Shown piece after piece: positions 27,679-36,442 of a stretch of DNA of 56,318 nucleotides. Position 1 is the stretch's first letter. Each line of letters starts with the position of its first letter. The notes under the pieces were generated by a model, which saw only the letters and a list, made by a program, of their open reading frames with translations, searched no databases and had not been told where the DNA came from. The stretch is from Burkholderiales bacterium (GTDB lineage: Bacteria > Pseudomonadota > Gammaproteobacteria > Burkholderiales > Casimicrobiaceae), in NCBI GenBank assembly GCA_031270015.1, contig JAISYH010000052.1:1-56318 (forward strand). The letters run 5' to 3'. Position numbers and translations under genes: made by a program.

Positions 27679-28239
27679 TTAACGTCCGACATATTGAAAA
27701 GCCAAACTTTGCGCCAACTTCGTAAAACGGATTTCTTTCCAGATGTTCCCTTCGGCATCCATCCAGTTTTGCACATTCCAGGAAGAGTCTTCAAGCTTTT
27801 GTCCGGTCGCCGCAAACCCTTGCGTATTACGTAAACCGTAAATCCGTTGCACCAATAGCGCGATATTGCCCGCGCCAGTAGCGCGCCCCAACAACAACAT
27901 CCGTGTCTCGTCGTCAATCAAAGTGGGTTGTTTCCCGAGAAACAGCGAAAAATCAATCACACCGTAAAGGTTACCGCGCACATTGGTCAGTCCGAGAAAC
28001 CAAGGGCGCGTCAAAGGGACCGACGTAATCGCCTGCGGCATCAAGATTTCCTCGACTTCAAGCAAGTTACATAAAAATCGCTCCTTCATCGCCTGAAACC
28101 CCAGCTGGGACAAAAGCTCCGGCGCGTTTTTGCGCGCGGCAAGGCGCGCCACCAGCTCATTTTGGAACGAGCGCAAGCTAACGCGCTTTCTTCTTCCTGA
28201 CGGTAGCGGTACAGTGTTTGCGGCATTGGCGTCATTCAT
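27679..28239 (-). CDS. pilI: CheW-like adaptor PilI
   Basis: This 186-residue CheW-domain protein has the segment PWFLGLTNVRGNLYGVIDFS typical of CheW cores. It couples the receptor PilJ to the kinase ChpA. It sits between pilH and pilJ, 15 bp after pilH. Confidence 0.93.
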   Translation of the reverse strand: MNDANAANTVPLPSGRRKRVSLRSFQNELVARLAARKNAPELLSQLGFQAMKERFLCNLLEVEEILMPQAITSVPLTRPWFLGLTNVRGNLYGVIDFSLFLGKQPTLIDDETRMLLLGRATGAGNIALLVQRIYGLRNTQGFAATGQKLEDSSWNVQNWMDAEGNIWKEIRFTKLAQSLAFQYVGR

Positions 28240-28254
28240 AGGCTTTATCCTGAA

Positions 28255-28653
28255 TCAGGTTTTTTTGAGCGGAGGAGGAGTCGCGCAAGAACCCGATAAA
28301 GAAGCTTCAATTTTTTCCAGTAACGCTTGCTTGCTGACCGGCTTGGTCAAATATTCGCAAGCGCCTTGCCGTAATCCCCAGACCCTGTCCGTCGGCTGAT
28401 TCTTGGTGGTACATAACAATACCGGTATCGAACTGGTTTCCGCCTCGCGCTTCAACAGCCGCGTCGTTTGAAAACCATTCAATCCTGGCATGACGACATC
28501 CATCAAGATAATGTCCGGCTTCACCTTTTTTGCTTCTTCGATGCCTTTGTCACCGCAATCCGCCTGAAAGACCTGATGACCGGCTTCGATCAGATAGCCT
28601 TCCAACACATGGCGCTCTGTGGGTGAATCATCAACGATCAATATTTTTGCCAT
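28255..28653 (-). CDS. pilH: Pilus chemosensory response regulator PilH
   Basis: This 132-residue single receiver domain has the acidic pair in LIVDDSPTERHV, the phospho-Asp in ILMDVVMPGLNGFQ, and the Thr/Lys switch residues in LLCTTKNQ and YLTKPVSK. In Pil-Chp systems PilH modulates the phosphate flow and opposes PilG. It was named PilH because it is second in the operon and has the MPGLNGFQ signature typical of PilH. Confidence 0.92.
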   Translation of the reverse strand: MAKILIVDDSPTERHVLEGYLIEAGHQVFQADCGDKGIEEAKKVKPDIILMDVVMPGLNGFQTTRLLKREAETSSIPVLLCTTKNQPTDRVWGLRQGACEYLTKPVSKQALLEKIEASLSGSCATPPPLKKT

Positions 28654-28683
28654 TTTGCCCGCCTTACAATTTACACAATGGTG

Positions 28684-29082
28684 CTATTTCTCTGGCCGCC
28701 GCGCATAAGTCGCAACCGCTTTTAGCAATTCATCTTTGGTAAACGGTTTGGTCAGATACCAGTTTGAACCGACCATTCGCCCCCGCGCTCGATCAAACAA
28801 CCCGTCTTTCGACGACAACATGACCACAGGCCTGTCATTGAATTTGGGATTCTTTCTGAGCAAAGCGCAAGTCTGATAACCATCAAGACGCGGCATCATA
28901 ATATCGATAAAGATGATGTCCGGTTGATGATCGACTATTTTTGCTAACGCGTCGAAACCATCTTCAGCCAATATCACGTTACAGCCAGCCTGTAATAAAA
29001 AAATCTCGGCGCTGCGACGAATGGTATTTGAATCGTCAATCACCATTACCTTGACGCCGTTCAGCCCATTTGAGTCCATCAA
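28684..29082 (-). CDS. pilG: Pilus chemosensory response regulator PilG
   Basis: This 132-residue single receiver domain has MVIDDSNTIRRSAEIFL, the phospho-Asp in IFIDIMMPRLDGYQTC, and the switch Lys in YLTKPFTK. PilG promotes pilus extension and feeds cyclic AMP or motor control in characterised systems. It is the first gene of the pilGHIJ-chpA operon. No terminator interrupts the series and the gaps are 30 bp or less up to pilJ. Confidence 0.92.
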   Translation of the reverse strand: MMDSNGLNGVKVMVIDDSNTIRRSAEIFLLQAGCNVILAEDGFDALAKIVDHQPDIIFIDIMMPRLDGYQTCALLRKNPKFNDRPVVMLSSKDGLFDRARGRMVGSNWYLTKPFTKDELLKAVATYARRPEK

Positions 29083-29292
29083 ATATTGACCTTTCTCTTT
29101 TGTTTTGACATTTTTAACATTTTACATGCTGCGGGACAGTTCTAAAATGCCATCAATAGGACATTTTCCCTGTTTTCTGGATAAAATGCCACAAAAAGTG
29201 TTATTTTTACTAACATATCTTCAGTAATTCTTCGCTACTGGATACAGTTTTAACGTATTTGTTGTCATTCTCCGCATAATATTAAATGATGA

Positions 29293-30804
29293 TCACTGCC
29301 CCAAAAACAAATGGTACGCCGGATTATCCGTCTCCTCCATATAGTGATAACCTAACGCGCGAAGAAATTGATCAAACTCCGCCGCGTCTTCCGGCGGCAC
29401 TTGAATCGCCGTCAGGACTCGTCCATAATCCGCGCCGTGATTACGATAGTGAAATAAACTGATATTCCAACCCGCGCTCATCCGGCTCAAAAAATTCAAC
29501 AACGCGCCCGGCAATTCGGGAAACTCGAAACGGAATAGCCGCTCATTGTCCGCCGTTGGCGCATGTCCGCCGACTAAATGCCGAATATGTAACTTAACCA
29601 TTTCGTCATTGCTCAAGTCATAAGCCTCGATGCCGCTGTCCGAAAATTGCCTCAGTAACGCTTCCTTTTCCTGTCGGTCACGCACTTCGATGCCGACAAA
29701 AATATGCGCTGCGTTCGGGTCGGCATAGCGATAATTGAATTCAGTAATCGACCTCCGTCCGATCGATTCGCAAAAAGCGCGAAAACTGCCCGGACGCTCA
29801 GGAATCGTCGCGGCAAAAATGGCTTCGCGTTCCTCGCCCAACTCGGCGCGTTCCGCGACGAAACGCAAACGGTCGAAATTCATGTTCGCGCCGCTGCCTA
29901 TCGCCACGCAAACATCCGCTGGCGCGCCATTGATTTCGATCCAGCGCTTGATTCCCGCCACCGATAACGCGCCCGCCGGTTCCAAAATCGAGCGCGTATC
30001 GACGAACACATCTTTGATCGCCGCGCAAATTTCGTCAGTATTGCAGGTAATTATTTCGTCAACATATTTGCGCGTCAGCCGGAAGGTTTCCTCACCAACC
30101 TTTTTGACGGCGACGCCATCAGCAAACAAACCGACATGCGATAGCGTCAATAGTTTTCCGGCGGCGAACGAACGCGCCATCGCGTCCGAATCAACGGGCT
30201 GAACTCCGATGATTTTGATGCCCGGGCGGACCTGTTTCACGTAAGCGGCAATTCCGGCGATCAACCCACCGCCGCCGATCGGCACGAAAATCGCATGAAT
30301 TCGTCCCTGATGCTGGCGTAGTACTTCCATGCCTATCGTGCCTTGTCCAGCGATCACATCGGCGTCATCATAAGGATGAATGAATGTCGCGCCGATTTGT
30401 CTTTGCAAATTCATCGCGTGATCGCTGGCGTCGGAATAAGAGTCGCCCGACAACACGACCTGCGCGCCACGTGCCGCCACTGCCGCCACTTTGATTTGCG
30501 GCGTCGTCTCCGGCATCACGATCATCGCCCGACAATTCATTTTCTGCGCCGATAATGCAACGCCCTGCGCATGATTGCCCGCTGAGGCGGCGATCACGCC
30601 GCGATCACGCTCCGCCTGCGACAGTTGCGCCATCTTGTTGTACGCGCCGCGCAACTTAAACGAAAAAACCGGCTGCTGATCTTCCCGTTTCAACAAAACC
30701 GTCGCGCCAAGCCGCGAACTCAATACCGGCAACAAGTCGAGCGCGCTTTCAATAGCGACGTCGTAAACCGGCGCCGTCAAAATTTTCTGTAAATAATCAA
30801 TCAT
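29293..30804 (-). CDS. ilvA: Biosynthetic threonine ammonia-lyase (threonine deaminase)
   Basis: The protein is about 503 residues from ATG 30804 (MIDYLQKILTAPVYDVA); upstream in-frame starts add an unlikely N-terminus. It converts L-threonine to 2-oxobutanoate, the first step of isoleucine synthesis. The PLP lysine is in FSFKLRGAYNK and the phosphate-binding glycines in PIGGGGLIAG. Two ACT-like regulatory halves fill the C-terminal 180 residues, the full-length biosynthetic form that isoleucine inhibits. It stands alone between pilG and an RCC1 gene, all leftward. Confidence 0.96.
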   Translation of the reverse strand: MIDYLQKILTAPVYDVAIESALDLLPVLSSRLGATVLLKREDQQPVFSFKLRGAYNKMAQLSQAERDRGVIAASAGNHAQGVALSAQKMNCRAMIVMPETTPQIKVAAVAARGAQVVLSGDSYSDASDHAMNLQRQIGATFIHPYDDADVIAGQGTIGMEVLRQHQGRIHAIFVPIGGGGLIAGIAAYVKQVRPGIKIIGVQPVDSDAMARSFAAGKLLTLSHVGLFADGVAVKKVGEETFRLTRKYVDEIITCNTDEICAAIKDVFVDTRSILEPAGALSVAGIKRWIEINGAPADVCVAIGSGANMNFDRLRFVAERAELGEEREAIFAATIPERPGSFRAFCESIGRRSITEFNYRYADPNAAHIFVGIEVRDRQEKEALLRQFSDSGIEAYDLSNDEMVKLHIRHLVGGHAPTADNERLFRFEFPELPGALLNFLSRMSAGWNISLFHYRNHGADYGRVLTAIQVPPEDAAEFDQFLRALGYHYMEETDNPAYHLFLGQ

Positions 30805-30908
30805 TGATGTGCTTCGACTGTCAAAAGGCATGATGGAAATTTGTTTATGATACCGCAACCTAAATTTATCCTGATTTTTTGAAGCGCTCGTCACTCATCC
30901 CACATTGA

Positions 30909-30936
30909 CAAATGCCCCGCTCATGCGGGGCATTTG
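30909..30936 (-). terminator. Strong hairpin after the second RCC1 gene
   Basis: This is a perfect 12-bp stem, CAAATGCCCCGC / GCGGGGCATTTG, with a 4-base loop. It lies 26 bp beyond the stop of the RCC1 reading frame and before ilvA. On the minus strand only TTTGTC follows, so it lacks a full T-tract; it is probably a terminator or an mRNA-end stabiliser. Confidence 0.6.
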
Positions 30937-30962
30937 CAAATCAAAAACAATGATAATGACTA

Positions 30963-33397
30963 TTACTGAATGGTGATTTCCGCTCCGGGCCAATTCACGT
31001 TGGGACTGCAACAACGCGATTGATCGAGCTTATAAAGGTCATTGTAACCAACGCCATAAGGCTTCCCATCGTCGGTTTGGTAGAAAATATGTTCCTTTCC
31101 ACCGCCAATCGCAACAACCGGCTTATCATGCGGCGTTCTTTCGGTTGCCGAATTTCCGTAAATCATCGGAAACGCGTTGCCGGTGGTTTGACCCCAAGTA
31201 TAAATTCGCCCATCGTTCGTCAATGCGACAGAACCAACATAACGAACATGAAGCTGGCTGACATTTTCGAGGATTTGCACAGGCTCTGGACTGGATATAC
31301 TGGTTTTGCTGACGCCGATACCAAGAGCGGCGGACATGCCCCAACCAATCACGCTGCCATCATTAAGCAATGCCTCGCCCCAGCCGTTGCCTCCGCCGAT
31401 ATAAGCGATATCGTTGGCGTACGCTTCAAGATTAGGAACTCGCGTCGGCGTTCTGACGATCTTTTGAACACCGTAATGAGTCCCTTGAAAACCGAGACCG
31501 CTGGCTTCATTGTCGCCCCATGCCCACACATAGCCTTCCTCAGTCACCGCAAAAGCGCCTTCATAAGCGCTGCCGATCAGCCGCGCTTTTTCTCCGTCAA
31601 GGTTGACCAAAACCGGCGTACTGCTGTTTCGGCTATTGCCATTGCCTAATTGCCCATAAGCGTTATGTCCCCAAGTATAGACTTGGTCATCATTAGTTAA
31701 AGCAATCGAGAAATATTCGCCAGTCGCAATTTGAACGACATCGGAAAGAACGACGCAAGGAATAGTGACATAACCGCCCGTACAGCCGGTTTCGCCATAA
31801 CCGTTTTGCCCCCAACCATAAACATTACCTTCAGCGTCGAGCGCCAACATATGGTAAGCGCCACCGGTTAAAGCGGCGATATTGGACAGCGATTCTACTT
31901 TGGCGGGCGCGTGTGATGCGCGGGAACGGTCAATTTCCCATTACCTTGTTGCGCGGAACCTCTAAAGCCCCAGACGAATACCTCGCCGTTTTGAATGGCG
32001 GCTCCTGTCGTAATCGAAGAACCCGCGCCCAGAGATTGCGGATCGCGGATAGATTCAAAAGGTTGAAAATCCGTATAACGGTATGCCTGAGTTTCATAGA
32101 TAAAACTCTGCAACGAGTCTACGGAAAGATAGTTTTCATCAAACACGGTAAAAAAACGAATCAGATAATGACCGTCAGCCCTTTTTTGGAAAAAAGGGTC
32201 TGCCGGAATACTTAGATATAAACGTCTTTTCCCCGCCTCTAATACAAGATAATGCTCCTCCTGAGTAAGAAAATGACCCTCTTGATCTTGCACTTCGTAA
32301 GTGATCATATACTCACCGGCGGTTTGCGTCACCACATCAACATCCAGACCAATAAAGTCAGCGCCCTGCTTCCCGTCGATATCTACGAGGTAATCCGTGA
32401 AACTGGTTTCATCAATATAGACAACCGGCTTCTCAAAGCGATCAAATCCCTGCGTTTGTAATACGTATCTAGGAAGAGACTCAGCAATTAGATTCCCCTG
32501 ATCATCGTACGCTGAAAGAATTTTTAAGACGAGAGGATTACGATCACGAGCGGCGACTACGCCGTGAAGATCTAATGTGATGGGAACGATATTTTTGCCT
32601 GCGGAAAGCTGTTTGGTCACTTCACCCCAGGCATATCCGGCCATGGCTTTAATAGTGTAAGTACCGGCTTTCGCCAATTCGATCTCGACATTGAGCTCAA
32701 TTTTCTCAAACAGTCCATTACCATTGGTATCAATGCCTCTGTCGGAGAAATTTTTCCCCGTGAAGAGCGCCGGTACAGGCTGAACGCCATCCAAATTGTA
32801 GCTTTGCGTTGTATAAAGATCTCCGTATTTCTCGGCTGCAAAGTGACCATCATAGAACAAGTTGACGCCTTTCAGCGTAAAAGCGCCATTGACTCCGTGT
32901 GTCTTCATCTGGCGAAGATCAAAGCGCATTTCCACTCTATTGTCACCCGAAACGGCAGTAAATTTTGCATCACTCTCGAGGAAAACCTGCCCATTATCAT
33001 CAGCCAAATAACCGTAGAAATTGTACTCACCAGCCTCCCATACATTGACGGAGGTACGAATAATCAGATGATCAGACGTCAAGGATTCGGTATAAGTACC
33101 TGAGAAACGATAATACTGAGAATCTCGATCAACACGCAGCGGAAACGCGTCAATATCGCGTTGATCCATGAGTTTACTTCCATAAACGGATTCTATTGGT
33201 TTGGTTTCCAAATCTTTATTCGCCGTTTCCAGACTGGTTTCACCAATCCGTACAGCCGGTTTTTCAATTACAACAGCGTTGGATAAATCAGTAAACGGAA
33301 CCTCTTGGGAACAAGCGGCGCTGACGAACAGTACGCTTAAGAGAAATAATGATCGTAAATCAATATTAGGTAAACATGGTATGTTTTTCTTAAACAT
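30963..33397 (-). pseudogene. RCC1-repeat lipoprotein gene split by one frameshift
   Basis: The frame 33397-31895 (500 residues) and the frame 31850-30963 (295 residues) belong to one gene. The first starts with a lipoprotein signal (FLLSVLFVSAACSQEVPF) and contains three β-sandwich-like modules, each closing with TQ-S/G/A-Y/F (YTTQSY, LQTQGF, YETQAY). A possible calcium loop (DTNGNGLFE) follows the first of these. The first RCC1 blade then begins (VFVWGFRGSAQQGNG). Translation runs out of frame near 31900, while the other frame continues APAKVESLSNIAALTGGAYH upstream of its first ATG. One base missing near 31900-31910 explains it. The second part has six or more blades. It is either a true mutation or a sequencing error. 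Confidence 0.85.
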
Positions 33398-33571
33398 CGA
33401 ATCATCTCCCTAAAATATTTCGCCGATCGGCGTCATTGTTCGCTCAAAGAAAAATTCAAATCATCTGAACCATCAAATAGGCATAACGAAAATATCGACA
33501 CCATTGGCATTAACCGACATAATCCAGCTCATGTCAAGCAATTTTCAAAAAAATTGAACGGCATTACACAT

Positions 33572-33686
33572 TTAAGAAAGCTCTGATTAACCGTCATTGC
33601 GAGCGAAGCGACACGGCAATCCAGTTGGTTCATGGATTGCCACACTTTGCTCGCAATGACGATCAAGTTGATCAGAGGTTCCTTAA
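33572..33686. repeat. 115-bp palindromic repeat element
   Basis: Outer arms of 20 bp (33572-33591 and 33667-33686) pair with four mismatches. Next inside, CGTCATTGCGAGC (33592-33604) pairs perfectly with GCTCGCAATGACG (33649-33661). GGCAATCCA (33615-33623) pairs with TGGATTGCC (33633-33641). The core GTCATTGCGAGCGAAGCGA is a motif I recognise from dispersed intergenic palindromes in several bacteria. It has no coding capacity. It lies in the 369-bp gap upstream of ppx, between divergent genes, and may be transcribed as a hairpin. Confidence 0.85.
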
Positions 33687-33766
33687 GCGCCGTTTGGAAT
33701 AAATGCAAACAACTCTGTGTCATTTTTTCGTCACGATTGCGCCATTGTCTGCTAATCTTGGCGCTC

Positions 33767-35290
33767 ATGAAAGAAACCGATCAAGAACCCGTTGCTCAAG
33801 TATCCGCTCAAACATTGGCTGTAGTCGATCTCGGCTCGAACAGTTTTCGTCTGGAAATCGGCGTCGCGCACGGCAAGCAAATCCGCGTTCTCGAAACCCT
33901 GCGCGATATGCTGCGCCTCGCTTCTGGTTTGGACAAAAAAAAGCAAATCACCAAGCGCGCTCGCCAAAACGCGCTGATTTGTCTGTCCCGTTTCGGCGAG
34001 CGTTTACAAAATTTCCAGCCGAAACAGGTTCGCGCCGTCGCCACCAACACGTTCCGTGTCGCCACCAACGCGCTCGATTTTCTGCCGGAGGCGGAAATGG
34101 CGCTCGGTTTCCCGATCGAAATCATTTCGGGACACGAAGAAGCGCGCCTGATTTTTCTCGGTACCTCGTATTGCTTGCCCCGCTCTTCAGCGCAGCGACT
34201 GATCATCGACATCGGCGGCGGCTCGACGGAATTTGCTATCGGGCGCGGTCATGATTCGCAACAACTCGAATCGCTGAAACTCGGTTGCGTGAACGTCAGC
34301 GAAAAATTCTTCAAAGGTGGCGATTTGAACGCGAATAATTTCCGTCATGCCGAAACTTACGCTCGCGCGGAAATCGAGTCCATCGCCGGTGACTTTGACC
34401 GCCGGTTCTGGCAAGAAGCTTACGCCTCGTCCGGTTCGGCGCAGGCGCTTGCCGAAATTCTCAAATTCAATAACTTCGCTAAAGACGGCATCACCTCCGA
34501 CGGTCTTGCCGCGCTGCAAAGGCATCTGATCAGTAAAAAACACACGAGAAATTTGAAACTCGTCGCGCTTAAACAGGAGCGCGTTCCGGTGCTTGCCGGC
34601 GGACTGGTCATCATGCGCGCCGCGCTCGAAGAGTTAAACATTCCGATCATTCATCCCGTAGGTGGCGCGCTCAGGCTGGGCGCGTTGTACGATCTGCTGG
34701 GTCGCCGCCACGATCAAGACAGCCGCGCCGTAACCGTCGAGCAATGGATGGAACGCCATCGTCTCGATCAGTCGCACGCGCAACGCGTTGCGGAATTGGC
34801 GACGCGACTTTATCAGCAACTGATCCCTAACGCCGATCCCGCCGATATTCAACTTTTACGCTGGGCGGCTTTGCTGCACAACATCGGCGTGTCGATCTCA
34901 CATATCGGTTTTCATAAACACAGCGCGTATATGTTGGAAAACGGAGACATGCCCGGCTTTTCTTCATTCGAGCAAAAACATTTGGGCGCGCTGACGTTGA
35001 ATTGTCGCGGCGACTTGAGCAAAGCCAGAAAACTTCTTCCCGATCTCAACATCCGCGCGCAAATTCTCGCCCTGCGAATAGCCTTGATTTTTTATCGCGG
35101 GCATCGTCAAATCGATCTTCCGAAAATCGGTTTCGCTTTTACTAAAAAATCGATACGTTTCATGATCAAGCAAGACTGGCTCGCCGATCATCCGCTCACC
35201 GAATTCTTGCTCGATAAAGAAGCCAAAGAGTGGAAAAAAGAGGGCTTTTCTTGGCGCTATGCGAGCGATAACCGGGATATCGCTCCATGA
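33767..35290 (+). CDS. ppx: Exopolyphosphatase / pppGpp phosphohydrolase (Ppx/GppA)
   Basis: The protein is 507 residues from ATG 33767; longer in-frame starts run into the palindromic repeat and are unlikely. The N-terminal ASKHA domains show VVDLGSNSFRLEIG and IDIGGGSTEFAIG, the phosphate-binding loops. The C-terminal half is HD-like (LLRWAALLHNIGVSISHIGF). It hydrolyses polyphosphate or pppGpp; sequence alone does not separate Ppx from GppA. The stop overlaps the next start as ATGA at 35287, so it is coupled to the glycan gene downstream. Confidence 0.92.
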   Translation: MKETDQEPVAQVSAQTLAVVDLGSNSFRLEIGVAHGKQIRVLETLRDMLRLASGLDKKKQITKRARQNALICLSRFGERLQNFQPKQVRAVATNTFRVATNALDFLPEAEMALGFPIEIISGHEEARLIFLGTSYCLPRSSAQRLIIDIGGGSTEFAIGRGHDSQQLESLKLGCVNVSEKFFKGGDLNANNFRHAETYARAEIESIAGDFDRRFWQEAYASSGSAQALAEILKFNNFAKDGITSDGLAALQRHLISKKHTRNLKLVALKQERVPVLAGGLVIMRAALEELNIPIIHPVGGALRLGALYDLLGRRHDQDSRAVTVEQWMERHRLDQSHAQRVAELATRLYQQLIPNADPADIQLLRWAALLHNIGVSISHIGFHKHSAYMLENGDMPGFSSFEQKHLGALTLNCRGDLSKARKLLPDLNIRAQILALRIALIFYRGHRQIDLPKIGFAFTKKSIRFMIKQDWLADHPLTEFLLDKEAKEWKKEGFSWRYASDNRDIAP

Positions 35291-36357
35291 AAGATTTTTG
35301 TCCCGAATCTGACGGCGGTGATGACGCTCAGGCGCGTATCCATTGGCTCAAGACGCGCAATGCCGATTTGGAAGATAAATGTTTTCAATTGAAGAACGCC
35401 AATAAAGCGCTGTCCGCCGAATTACGGAGCGTATACGGTTCTCATTCTTGGAAGCTCACTGCGCCCCTGCGCCACGCCGCGACTTGCGCGCGAAAAATTC
35501 TGGGACGCAGATTCGCTTTGCTTGCGCCCGATCCGCTCTGGCCTCCTGAAGTCAAGGCGCTCGAAAAAAAATTGACGCTTAAAGACGCATCTTCACCGTC
35601 CGCCATTCCGTTGGGCGTATTCATGCATATCTATTATATGGAACTGGCTGAAGAGATGCTCGATTTGCTCGACCATCTTCCGTCCACCGCCAAAATCCAT
35701 ATCTCGACCGACGATGAAGCAAAACGGCAAAAGTTATTGCAACTCGGCAAAGAACGAAATATCGACCGCCGCGTTCAAGTTCGAGTATGCCCCAATCTTG
35801 GCTGGGATCTAGCGCCTTTCCTCGTTGGCTTTGCCGATGAAATTCCCCAATATCCATTGATATTACGTCTACACTCCAAACGCTCCACTCAGTTGCCCGA
35901 AACTACAGGCACATCGTGGCGCAAAATGCTCTTTGCCTCTCTTTGCGGCAGTAAAGAAAGAGTGAACGCCATCATGCGCGCTTTTGCCGACGCGCCTCGA
36001 CTCGGCATGGTATGCCCGCCCACAGTGGCGCACAACGTCAACGACGTCCATTTCGGCGGCAATTTTCAACGTATGCGCAAACTCCTCGAACCGCACGGCG
36101 TAATCGTACACGAAGATACGACCATTGATTTTCCCGTAGGTTCTATGTTCTGGTGTCGTCCCGAAACCCTGCGCCCTTGGCTCGACCGACGCTTCGTTTT
36201 CGAGGATTTCCGACATTCCGGCGAAGACGAGCGCGACGGTTCTCTGGCGCACGCGCTGGAGCGTTTGCTTCTGTTTGGATGTGGCATCACCGGATTCTCT
36301 TGGGCTAGAGTACCGGAATTGCCCGCGCCTGACAAAAAAAACAAAACGCGCGCATAG
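35287..36357 (+). CDS. RgpF-type rhamnan/polysaccharide synthesis protein
   Basis: This 356-residue protein has a coiled-coil N-terminus (about residues 18-50) ending in YGSHSWKLTAPLRH, a segment commonly found ahead of glycosyltransferase domains. The body matches the RgpF (rhamnan synthesis F) family: GVFMHIYYMELAEEM, NLGWDLAPFL, LRLHSKRS and FPVGSMFWCRPETLRPW. The family adds sugars to cell-surface glycans. It is coupled to ppx by ATGA and followed 85 bp later by a two-domain glycosyltransferase, so it probably acts with it on a surface polysaccharide. Confidence 0.86.
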   Translation: MKDFCPESDGGDDAQARIHWLKTRNADLEDKCFQLKNANKALSAELRSVYGSHSWKLTAPLRHAATCARKILGRRFALLAPDPLWPPEVKALEKKLTLKDASSPSAIPLGVFMHIYYMELAEEMLDLLDHLPSTAKIHISTDDEAKRQKLLQLGKERNIDRRVQVRVCPNLGWDLAPFLVGFADEIPQYPLILRLHSKRSTQLPETTGTSWRKMLFASLCGSKERVNAIMRAFADAPRLGMVCPPTVAHNVNDVHFGGNFQRMRKLLEPHGVIVHEDTTIDFPVGSMFWCRPETLRPWLDRRFVFEDFRHSGEDERDGSLAHALERLLLFGCGITGFSWARVPELPAPDKKNKTRA

Positions 36358-36442
36358 CCCCCTATTTTCGCCCGAAGGTTTTATACTTTGCGCCAAGCGA
36401 GCGGTTTGACCCATAAACCAAAACCGCCCTTTAAGGAAAACC

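Noticed and set aside
29083..29292. Sigma-54 promoter upstream of pilG (TGGCATTTT boxes)
   Set aside because: The GC element at the correct distance is missing. No convincing sigma-70 boxes were found either.
31890..31915. Programmed -1 frameshift in the RCC1 lipoprotein gene
   Set aside because: No X XXY YYZ slippery sequence and no clear downstream stem at the join; a one-base deletion or read error is simpler.
36358..36442. Terminator between rgpF and the glycosyltransferase gene
   Set aside because: The GCGGTTT/AAACCGC pairing is loose and no T-tract follows, so I treat the two genes as one transcript.
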